Source: Primorskyibacter aestuariivivens (GTDB taxonomy: Bacteria; Pseudomonadota; Alphaproteobacteria; Rhodobacterales; Rhodobacteraceae). From it: a stretch of DNA of 64,000 nt. The translations under genes and the position numbers were made by a program. The stretch is from NCBI RefSeq assembly GCF_028023675.1, contig NZ_JAQIOZ010000006.1, positions 62,001 through 126,000 on the forward strand. Reading direction: 5' to 3'. The notes under the pieces were generated by a model. It was not told the DNA's origin and ran no database searches. It saw nothing but the letters and a program-made list of their open reading frames with translations. Position 1 is the first letter of the stretch. Each line of letters starts with the position of its first letter. This document shows positions 57,774-64,000 of the stretch, piece by piece.

Positions 57774-57892
57774 TTGGCTTGAAAATATCCTAGGGGCTGA
57801 GGCGCGCCCGGAGGTTGATCCGGGGGATCAACCTCAGCGACGAAGGGTCGGAGACCGCCGCAAGGCCGAGGGGGCAAAGCCCCCCTGTCTCC
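57774..57892. repeat. Dispersed intergenic repeat, copy 3, plus two inverted repeats
   Basis: Minus-strand element CCTAGGATATTTTCAAGCC followed by AAAGAAGG, like copies 1 and 2. Two hairpins follow: GAGGTTGATCC (57811-57821) with GGATCAACCTC (57825-57835), and GGGGGCAAAGCCCCC (57869-57883). They lie between the MFS gene and the convergent ArsR gene and can stop transcription on both strands. Confidence 0.7.
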
Positions 57893-57894
57893 TG

Positions 57895-58251
57895 TCAGCC
57901 GCAATAAAACTCGTACAGCAGGCCAATCATCCGGCGCGTGCGTTCATCGGCCAGCGAATAATAGATCGTCTTGCCATCGCGCCGCGTGGTGACAAGCCCC
58001 TCGTCGCGCAGCCGCGCCAGCATCTGGCTGACCGCGGCCTGCCGCATGCCAAGCGTCTCTTCCAGCGCGCCCACAGACATTTCCCCTTGCCCCAGATGAC
58101 ACAGGATCATCAACCGGCCTTCATGGGCCAGCGTCTTGAGGAAACCGGCGGCGGATTGCGCGCTTTGGGCCAGCTGGTCCGGGTTGGGTTTGACCTGTGT
58201 ATCTGTCACGACATCGTCTCGGGTGAACGTTACTGCCCCAAGACTTACCAT
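57895..58251 (-). CDS. ArsR/SmtB repressor of the SqrR/BigR two-cysteine type
   Basis: 118 residues as drawn; winged helix-turn-helix with GALEETLGMRQAAVSQMLARLRDEGLVTTRR. C51 in LMILCHL and C117 in EFYCG are 66 residues apart, the same spacing as C41/C107 of SqrR and C42/C108 of BigR, which form a tetrasulfide link with reactive sulfur. I infer persulfide sensing. Metal-binding motif ELCVCD of ArsR/SmtB metal sensors is absent. The start is uncertain; a GTG at 58209 would give a 104-residue protein. No sulfide-oxidation genes are next to it. Confidence 0.75.
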   Translation of the reverse strand: MVSLGAVTFTRDDVVTDTQVKPNPDQLAQSAQSAAGFLKTLAHEGRLMILCHLGQGEMSVGALEETLGMRQAAVSQMLARLRDEGLVTTRRDGKTIYYSLADERTRRMIGLLYEFYCG

Positions 58252-58277
58252 GGCGGGCGCGGAGCGGGCAATGCGGT

Positions 58278-59516
58278 TTACTCGTCTGACGGTGGCGGCG
58301 GCGCGCCCCCGGCAAAGACGTTTCCGTTGACATAGTCACAGGGCTCTTCCTGCATCTGTAAATGCAGCCCGTTGCCGGTATAGGGATGCGCGCGGGCAAA
58401 GGCCTCGTCCACTTCGATGCCCAGTCCCGGTGCCGTCGGGGCGGGAACGAACCCGGCCTCCACGGTGATGGCTCCTTTGATCAGCGTGCTGTGGAACTCC
58501 GTTTCAATGGTTTCGATCATCAACAGGTTCGGGATCGACGCGGCGAGGTGGATATTCGCCGCCCATTCCACCGGCCCGGCATAAAGATGCGGGGCCATCT
58601 GCGCATTATACAGCTCGGCCAGCGCGGCGATCTTGCGTGCTTCCCAGATGCCGCCCGCGCGGCCAAGTGCCGGTTGCAGGATCGACGCGCCGCCGGTCTG
58701 CAGAACCGCGCCAAACTCGGCCCGCGTGGTGAGCCGCTCGCCGGTGGCAATGGGAATGCGCACCGCATCGGCGACCTTGCGGAATTCCAGCATGTTGTCG
58801 GGCGGAATTGGTTCTTCGAACCACAGCGGCTGAAAGGTCTCGATCGCCTTGCCCAGCCGGATCGCGCCCGAGGTTGTGAATTGCCCGTGGGTGCCAAAGA
58901 GGATGTCGGCGCGGTCCCCCACCGTATCGCGCACCGCTTCGCAAAAGCTCATGGACATGGAAATGTCCGACAGTGCCGGCTGATGCCCGCCGCGCATTGT
59001 GTAGGGGCCGGCAGGGTCGAATTTCACCGCCGTGTAGCCGCGCCGGACCAGATCGGCAGCACTTTCTGCGGCCATCTCGGCCGAGGTCCAGAACTCCGGC
59101 AGGGAATGATGCTCCAGCGGGTAGAGATAGGAATAGGCCCGCAGCCGTTCATTCATCAGCCCGCCCAGCAGCGCCCAGACGGGCCGGTCCCGCGATTTAC
59201 CCAGAATGTCCCAACAGGCAATCTCCAACCCGGAAAACGCCCCCATCACCGTGAGGTCCGGGCGTTGCGTGAAGCCCGAGGAATAGGCGCGGCGGAACAT
59301 GCGTTCGATGTTTTCCGGGTTTTCGCCTGCCATGTGCCGGTCGAACACATCGCGGATGACCGCTTCCATGGCGGTCGGCCCGACTGAAGACGCGTAGCAT
59401 TCCCCCCAACCGGTGATCCCGTCATCGGTGGTCAGCTTCACGAGGATCCAGTAACGCCCGCCCCAGCCCGGGGCCGGGGGCGATGTCACGATCACGTCGA
59501 GATCGGTGAGCTTCAT
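58278..59516 (-). CDS. Mandelate racemase/muconate lactonising-type enzyme, likely sugar-acid dehydratase
   Basis: 412 residues of the enolase superfamily. N-terminal capping domain, then a barrel with KFDPAG (catalytic Lys position), GTHGQ in place of the typical DxN, WFEEPIPP (metal Glu) and ATGERLTTR (Glu). This set is closest to the D-galactonate/gluconate dehydratase group. Substrate identity needs more than the sequence shown. It precedes an alcohol dehydrogenase gene by 23 bp on the same strand, as part of a putative catabolic operon. Confidence 0.8.
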   Translation of the reverse strand: MKLTDLDVIVTSPPAPGWGGRYWILVKLTTDDGITGWGECYASSVGPTAMEAVIRDVFDRHMAGENPENIERMFRRAYSSGFTQRPDLTVMGAFSGLEIACWDILGKSRDRPVWALLGGLMNERLRAYSYLYPLEHHSLPEFWTSAEMAAESAADLVRRGYTAVKFDPAGPYTMRGGHQPALSDISMSMSFCEAVRDTVGDRADILFGTHGQFTTSGAIRLGKAIETFQPLWFEEPIPPDNMLEFRKVADAVRIPIATGERLTTRAEFGAVLQTGGASILQPALGRAGGIWEARKIAALAELYNAQMAPHLYAGPVEWAANIHLAASIPNLLMIETIETEFHSTLIKGAITVEAGFVPAPTAPGLGIEVDEAFARAHPYTGNGLHLQMQEEPCDYVNGNVFAGGAPPPPSDE

Positions 59517-59539
59517 CGCGGTCTCCTTTCGGGTCAGTC

Positions 59540-60625
59540 TTAGCGGAACAGGATCACATTGCGCCGCGCCGCGCCAGATTTGGTGTCGGCAATCGCCTCG
59601 TTGATCTGCTCCAGCGTCCAGCGCCCCGAGACCAGCTCATCCAGTTTCAGCCGCCCCTGCCGGTAGAGATCGGCCATCCAGGGAATGTCGCGCTGGATCA
59701 CCACATCGCCCATCTTGGACCCCACCATGGACGATCCCATAAAGGCGTTTACCACCGGTTCATATTCCGCCATCGCGCCGGTATGGGGCATGCCCACCAT
59801 GACCATGCGCCCGCCCCAGCCGAGGTAGCGCTGCGCGTCGTTATAGGCTGGGATCACACCCACCGTCACAGCGACCACATCGGCGCCTCGGCCACCCAGT
59901 GCCTTGAACGCCGCTTTCCACGGTTCTCCGTCGGTGGCCAGAACCCCATGGGTGGCGCCGAATTCCATGGCCATGTCCAGCTTGTCCTGGCTCATGTCCA
60001 CGGCGACGATGCGGCGCGCGCCGGCGATGGCCGCGCCCTGAATGGCGTTCAGCCCGACGCCGCCCGCGCCGATCACCACCACGTCCTCGCCCGGCTTGAG
60101 CGCGCCTGCATTGATCACCGCACCGATACCGGTGATCACCCCACAGGCCAGCAGTGCCACGCTTTCCGCAGGCATGTCCGAGGGCAACCTGACCACCTGA
60201 GAGGGCTCCACGATCACCCGTTCGGCAAAGGCACCGCAATTCATCGCCGCCTCTACCTCGGCCCCGGTGCTGTCGGTGAGTTTCGGGGCCACCGGCGTCG
60301 GGGTTTCACAGATCGTCGGCTTGCCCGACCCGCAATTGCCACAGGTACCACAGGGCCGGATGAGGGTGACCACGACGCTGTCGCCTGTCTTAAGCCCTGT
60401 GACCCCTTCGCCCAGCGCGGTGACCTTGCCCGCTGCCTCGTGTCCGTAGACCGCAGGCAGGGTGCCGCCCCAACCGCCCCCGGCATAGGAAATGTCAGAA
60501 TGGCAGATCGCCACCGCGTCCAACGTTACCTCGATCTCGCCCCGGCCCGGCGCGCGCAGCTCCAGCTCTTCGATCTGCAGATCTGCGCCGAACTCGCGGC
60601 ACACGGCGGCTTTTATTTTTGTCAT
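59540..60625 (-). CDS. Zinc-dependent alcohol dehydrogenase
   Basis: 361 residues of the medium-chain family. Catalytic zinc ligands are in AICHSDISY and GHEAAG; the structural zinc cysteines are in CGTCGNCGSGKPTIC; the NAD-binding GAGGVGLNAIQGA follows. It resembles class III-type and NDMA-dependent enzymes in overall sequence. The alcohol substrate is unknown. Its position before the enolase-superfamily gene suggests a joint sugar or aldehyde oxidation pathway. Confidence 0.88.
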   Translation of the reverse strand: MTKIKAAVCREFGADLQIEELELRAPGRGEIEVTLDAVAICHSDISYAGGGWGGTLPAVYGHEAAGKVTALGEGVTGLKTGDSVVVTLIRPCGTCGNCGSGKPTICETPTPVAPKLTDSTGAEVEAAMNCGAFAERVIVEPSQVVRLPSDMPAESVALLACGVITGIGAVINAGALKPGEDVVVIGAGGVGLNAIQGAAIAGARRIVAVDMSQDKLDMAMEFGATHGVLATDGEPWKAAFKALGGRGADVVAVTVGVIPAYNDAQRYLGWGGRMVMVGMPHTGAMAEYEPVVNAFMGSSMVGSKMGDVVIQRDIPWMADLYRQGRLKLDELVSGRWTLEQINEAIADTKSGAARRNVILFR

Positions 60626-60714
60626 CCGTCCCTCCCGGTTTCCGGCCAGACAATCAAAGCAGGGCCGGGCTGACTAGTCGGAAAGCGGCATGAATGGCGC
60701 GGAAAGACGTTAGG

Positions 60715-61425
60715 TCACCCTGCGATCAGCCGGTCGATCAGTGCCGCAAGCGTCGCTGGGGCCGAAAGGAACGGCGAATGCCCGGTGTCCAATTCATGCA
60801 CATCCGCGCGCGGCCATTCCGCCACCATCATCGCCTGATGCTCGGGCGGAATGGTATTGTCGCGGGTGCAGCGGATGTAGCTGCGGGGCAGGGCGGTGGC
60901 GCGGCTCATGTCCTCCAGCGCTGTGGCTTGCGGGGAAATGGGCTGTGGCCGCAGGCGGGGCAGGGCATAGGCGACCTGATCCTCGGTGCAATCGTTGTAG
61001 AACACACCTGCTGCATGTTCGGGCAGCGCGGAAAAGGACAACCCGTCTGCACTGCGTTCAATGGCGTGCAGCAGCGGCTGGCGCGGGGCTTCGCGCCGCA
61101 TGTCGACCAGCGACTTGCCGGGCGCGGGCATATAGGCGCAAAGATAGATCAACCGTTTGATGCGATCCGGCATGCGTTGGGCGGTAGCGGTGATGGGAAA
61201 TCCGGCCATGGAGTGCCCGACCAACACCGTCTCTGGGCCAAGCGCATCACAGATTGCATCGACGTAGCTATCCAGTGCGATGGTTTCGAGCGGCGTTTGG
61301 TCTTCGCCCGCGCCGGGCAGGTCGATCGCGCGCGCGGAATGGCCCAGCGCCTTCAGTTCCGGGATCAGCGCCGCCCAAGCCCAGGCCCCGTGGCAGGAGC
61401 CGTGCACCAGAAGGATGTCAGACAT
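60715..61425 (-). CDS. Alpha/beta hydrolase, small esterase type
   Basis: 236 residues. Nucleophile S72 in GHSMAG, oxyanion HGSCHGAW at the N-terminus and catalytic His in DTGHSPFL. The arrangement is that of plant-like methylesterases (salicylate-binding protein 2, MES family) and haloalkane-type esterases. Its start overlaps the 3-oxoadipate enol-lactonase-like gene by 8 bases. The substrate is unknown. Confidence 0.82.
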   Translation of the reverse strand: MSDILLVHGSCHGAWAWAALIPELKALGHSARAIDLPGAGEDQTPLETIALDSYVDAICDALGPETVLVGHSMAGFPITATAQRMPDRIKRLIYLCAYMPAPGKSLVDMRREAPRQPLLHAIERSADGLSFSALPEHAAGVFYNDCTEDQVAYALPRLRPQPISPQATALEDMSRATALPRSYIRCTRDNTIPPEHQAMMVAEWPRADVHELDTGHSPFLSAPATLAALIDRLIAG

Positions 61426-62209
61426 GGCCGGTTTCCGTCAGGAACGCGCTGAGAAGTCTGCCAAAGGTCTCGGGTTGTTCGACACAGGGGATATGCCCCG
61501 CGCGGCGGATCAGATCGAACCGCGACCCGGGGATCAGGTCAACAGTTTCGCGCACGAGGTCAGGCGGGGTTGAGCCGTCCTCGGACCCTGCGATGCCGAG
61601 ACAGGGCAGGCGCAGCCCGGACGTGGGCGTGTAGAAATCGGTTCCGGAAATGGCCGCGCAGCACCCGGCATAGCCTTCGGCCGGTTGCCGTTCCAGCATG
61701 TTTTGCCACAGAGCCAGGTCCGGTCTGGCCCGGAAATCGCGCCCGAACCATCGTTCGATAATCGAGTCCGACAGCGCGGCAATGCCGCCGGATTTCACCG
61801 CGTCGATCCGCTCCTGCCACATATCGGCAGTGCCGATCTTGGCAGCGGTGTTGGACAGCACCAGTGCACGCACCTGATCCAGCCGTTTCACGGCCAGCCC
61901 CTGGGCGATCATGCCGCCGATGGACAGCCCGACAAACATCGCGTCCCGTACGTTCAGCGCATCCAGCAACGCCTCGGCATCACGGACAAGCGCACCCATG
62001 GAATAAGGGCCGGGCGGGCATTCGGACAGACCGTGGCCGCGTTTGTCGTAGCGGATGATGCGCAGGCCGTCGGGAAGGTGCGGCAGGATCGGGTCCCAAA
62101 GGCGCAGATCCGTACCAAGCGAATTGGCAAAGACGACGGGTTTGCCATCCGGGTCGCCGTCAAGGGCGACATGCATGCCAATTCCGTTGGCTTCGATATA
62201 GCTGTGCAT
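61418..62209 (-). CDS. 3-Oxoadipate enol-lactonase-like alpha/beta hydrolase
   Basis: 263 residues. Nucleophile S96 in VGLSIGGMIAQ, N-terminal PVVFANSLGTDLRLWDPILPHL and catalytic Asp/His towards the C-terminus (GSEDGSTPPDLV, RRAGHIPCVEQPE) match PcaD, which opens 3-oxoadipate enol-lactone in the protocatechuate pathway. No other pca genes are in the window, so the symbol is not given. The ATG at 62209 defines the family N-terminus. It overlaps the next hydrolase gene. Confidence 0.82.
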   Translation of the reverse strand: MHSYIEANGIGMHVALDGDPDGKPVVFANSLGTDLRLWDPILPHLPDGLRIIRYDKRGHGLSECPPGPYSMGALVRDAEALLDALNVRDAMFVGLSIGGMIAQGLAVKRLDQVRALVLSNTAAKIGTADMWQERIDAVKSGGIAALSDSIIERWFGRDFRARPDLALWQNMLERQPAEGYAGCCAAISGTDFYTPTSGLRLPCLGIAGSEDGSTPPDLVRETVDLIPGSRFDLIRRAGHIPCVEQPETFGRLLSAFLTETGHV

Positions 62210-62271
62210 GGGGGCTCCGGTTTTGCGTTTGCAAGCCTTATCAAGGAGCACCCCGCCCGGCAAATGCACAA

Positions 62272-62595
62272 TCAGTGTGACACGATCAGAAGCCCGGCCA
62301 GGATAAGAACGCCACCAACGGATTCACGCGCGGTCAGACCTTCGCCGATGCTGAACGCAAAGGACAGCACGATCAACGTCTCGAGCGCGATGATCATGAA
62401 ATACAGCACACTCAGCGTCATGCTGCGCATCAGTATGATTTCGGCCTGCGTTGCCGCAACAAAGCCGATCATGATCAAACCCATCGCTCCGGCAGACCAA
62501 CCGTCCGAGGCCAACTTCATTCCTATGGTGGCCACGCCGTAGCCGGTGGCCGCGAGCAAGGCCAATATGCCGAGCCGTGCATCAAGAAGTTCCAT
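62272..62595 (-). CDS. Small four-span membrane protein, SMR/EamA-like half
   Basis: 107 residues with four hydrophobic spans (LGILALLAATGYGVATIGMK, AMGLIMIGFVAATQAEIIL, LSVLYFMIIALETLIVLSFA, VGGVLILAGLLIVSH). The last span has the GGxLILAGL end seen in small multidrug resistance and EamA transporters. It might be a half transporter that dimerises. Substrate unknown. The start ATG at 62595 is preferred to the longer frame that begins at 62622. Same strand as the hydrolases with 62 bp to the lactonase-like gene. Confidence 0.65.
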   Translation of the reverse strand: MELLDARLGILALLAATGYGVATIGMKLASDGWSAGAMGLIMIGFVAATQAEIILMRSMTLSVLYFMIIALETLIVLSFAFSIGEGLTARESVGGVLILAGLLIVSH

Positions 62596-62730
62596 GTCAA
62601 AACATCGATGACCTGCCCGCAAGCAGTCATTACAGCGGCGGTTCCGTCACCGACCCTCAAAAAGAAATTTGTGATTTATGAGGGTTATTCTACCTGCGAC
62701 AGGAGATTGGCACAGTCAGGAATACCTGCC

Positions 62731-63933
62731 TCAATCATTCAACCGCATATGCGCAATGATCTGGCCGTGATCCGAGGCCAGCTTGTTATAGGGTGCCTCG
62801 GGATGCGAGCCATCGGTCAGGTGATCGTTCAGCGCGCTGAAATACTCCATCTGGCCGATCCGCGCCTCAAAATCCGGGTGGAAATGGCGCGACATGTAGA
62901 TTTGGTCGATCGATTCAAAATTGCCGCCAAAGGCCGAGGTATAAACCATGTCGCGGAGGGATTTGCGCACGAAGAGTTTCTCCGCCGAATGCAGGCGGAC
63001 GCGTTCGACTTCTTCGGTGATCCGGAGGTTTTCCTCTTTCGTATAGCGATCCGAACGGTCCTTGGCGTCATGGCGCAGCATCCAGGCGTAGTTCTTGAAC
63101 GGTATCTCGCCCGAGATGATCTCGGAACTGACCGCATCCTCGCCATCGTTGAAATCGCCCAAAACCATGACCGGGTGGCCCGCGCGCAGTTCCGACAGGA
63201 TCTCGCGGCGCAGCACCCAGGCCTCGGCCATACGCCGGACAGCGGCGCGCAAACTGCCGATGGCGCGACCCAGCGGATCATAGCGGGTCAGGTCGGCCTC
63301 GGGGGCGAAATCGGCCCCGGCGGGTATGATATATTCACCCAGCTTGGATTTCAGGTGACAGTTGAAAACGGTGATGGTCTGGCTGCCCACGCGAATGCGC
63401 GCCTTGAGCACCGGGCGCGACAGGCGACGCAAGGTGAAATGCCCGGTCTCTGCCGCCTCTAGCCCGCGCAGTGGCTGAAACGGGATGGTGAGCGGTGTCT
63501 CAAGGTCCTGAATGACCTCCGGCTCGCCGACAAAGCCAAATCGCGACAGGATCGCCACGCCGGGGCGCCGCTTGCCGGGAATGCTCTCATCGGCGGCATT
63601 GGGGGCAAAGGCCAGTTCCGCATTGTCATAGGCGCGATAGGCCAGTTTCCGAAAGATCGCCTTCTTGTGGTAGCGTTTGGTCTTGTCCGGGATGGACGCA
63701 TCATTGAGCGCCGCGCCACGCGCATCGGCCTCTTCCACAACGTCGGTCAGCGCGTCTTCCTCGAAAATCTCCTGAAACCCGACGATGTCGGCATCCATGG
63801 TCAGGATCTGATCGGCCAGCCAATCCTTTTTCCAGGCGTATTCCTCGGGCGTGTAGGCCTGGAATTCGTAATATTCCTTGTCCGGCCCGATGAGGTTTTT
63901 GACATTGAACGAAGCAATCGTGAAATTGGTCAT
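62731..63933 (-). CDS. Endonuclease/exonuclease/phosphatase-family protein
   Basis: 400 residues with the exonuclease III-like fold. It begins MTNFTIASFNVKNLIG, has the metal-binding Glu in GFQEIFEEDAL, GDFNDGEDA and a C-terminal SDHGQI His motif. These proteins cut DNA or phosphodiesters; no diagnostic subfamily is evident. There is no signal peptide, so it is cytoplasmic. It starts at 63933 with 67 bp of window remaining beyond it. Confidence 0.85.
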   Translation of the reverse strand: MTNFTIASFNVKNLIGPDKEYYEFQAYTPEEYAWKKDWLADQILTMDADIVGFQEIFEEDALTDVVEEADARGAALNDASIPDKTKRYHKKAIFRKLAYRAYDNAELAFAPNAADESIPGKRRPGVAILSRFGFVGEPEVIQDLETPLTIPFQPLRGLEAAETGHFTLRRLSRPVLKARIRVGSQTITVFNCHLKSKLGEYIIPAGADFAPEADLTRYDPLGRAIGSLRAAVRRMAEAWVLRREILSELRAGHPVMVLGDFNDGEDAVSSEIISGEIPFKNYAWMLRHDAKDRSDRYTKEENLRITEEVERVRLHSAEKLFVRKSLRDMVYTSAFGGNFESIDQIYMSRHFHPDFEARIGQMEYFSALNDHLTDGSHPEAPYNKLASDHGQIIAHMRLND

Positions 63934-64000
63934 GATACGGGGTGTCCCTGCTGGCGCGTCTGTCTGAGGGAAGCATTTGAGCGCGGGCCGCGCAAGGGGC

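Noticed and set aside
62653-62685. Inverted repeat ACCCTCA ... TGAGGGT
   Set aside because: The arms are only 7 bp with a 19-bp AT-rich loop and no T tract; it could be an operator or chance.

Overview
The window reads as a chromosomal segment of a marine alphaproteobacterium, most likely a roseobacter-type member of the Rhodobacterales. The basis is high GC with strongly biased codons, an F1-ATPase operon ordered atpH-A-G-D-C without the Fo genes, a Rhodobacterales-type L-malyl-CoA lyase, a complete beta-hydroxyaspartate cycle (bhc) cluster, a roseobacter-type porin and a GAAC-N7-GAAC LexA box. I saw no phage, insertion sequence, integrase or CRISPR array; gene density is about 90% or more. 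These family assignments rest on recognising proteins by eye, not on a search.

Layout. 1-2077: end of a polyol operon (sorbitol-type SDR, mannitol 2-dehydrogenase). 2198-16303: housekeeping and mixed genes (MscS channel, flavoprotein, MFS, asd, carbonic anhydrase, leucyl aminopeptidase, NlpC/P60 peptidase, ureohydrolase, DUF3576 lipoprotein, porin, TPR-sulfotransferase, YggS). 16295-30311: purine and glyoxylate catabolism: group II decarboxylase, membrane cytochrome-c urate hydroxylase PuuD, LysR regulator, hydroxyisourate hydrolase, fused allantoinase/OHCU decarboxylase, ureidoglycolate lyase, purine permease, then bhcA-B-C-D with divergent bhcR and a ureidoglycine aminohydrolase-like bicupin. 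30526-35353: tRNA-Ala(GGC), FYDLN protein, YgjP-like metalloprotease, GntR, accA, LysE/Lrp pair, racemase-like protein. 35437-39620: L-malyl-CoA lyase, then dgcN-dgcA-D-amino acid transaminase for D-glutamate. 39782-45310: small membrane protein with a 26-codon leader ORF, metG, an operon of two poly-aspartate PepSY-like exported proteins plus a membrane LuxR-type regulator, trpB, an H-type lectin. 45438-50363: F1-ATPase. 50718-57761: methyltransferase, gloB, clpA, M23 peptidase, SOS-controlled imuA, MFS. 57895-63933: two-cysteine ArsR repressor, enolase-superfamily enzyme, Zn alcohol dehydrogenase, two alpha/beta hydrolases, small membrane protein, endonuclease/phosphatase-fold protein.

How it fits together. 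Ring purines are imported and urate is oxidised by PuuD with electrons passed to cytochrome c; the following steps end in glyoxylate plus urea. The bhc genes next door turn two glyoxylates plus recycled amino nitrogen into oxaloacetate without losing carbon, so the region looks like a purine-to-C4 assimilation island. An allantoate-hydrolysing enzyme and the urease are not in the window. The dgc genes and transaminase would similarly recover D-glutamate and other D-amino acids from peptidoglycan or seawater.

The best candidate for something undescribed is the three-gene operon at 41987-43417. It encodes two exported PepSY-like proteins with long aspartate tails, one coded by an uninterrupted (ATC)17 run, and a two-span membrane protein with a LuxR-type DNA-binding domain. 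A pair of AAAC-N4-GTTT palindromes exactly 20 bp apart lies upstream.
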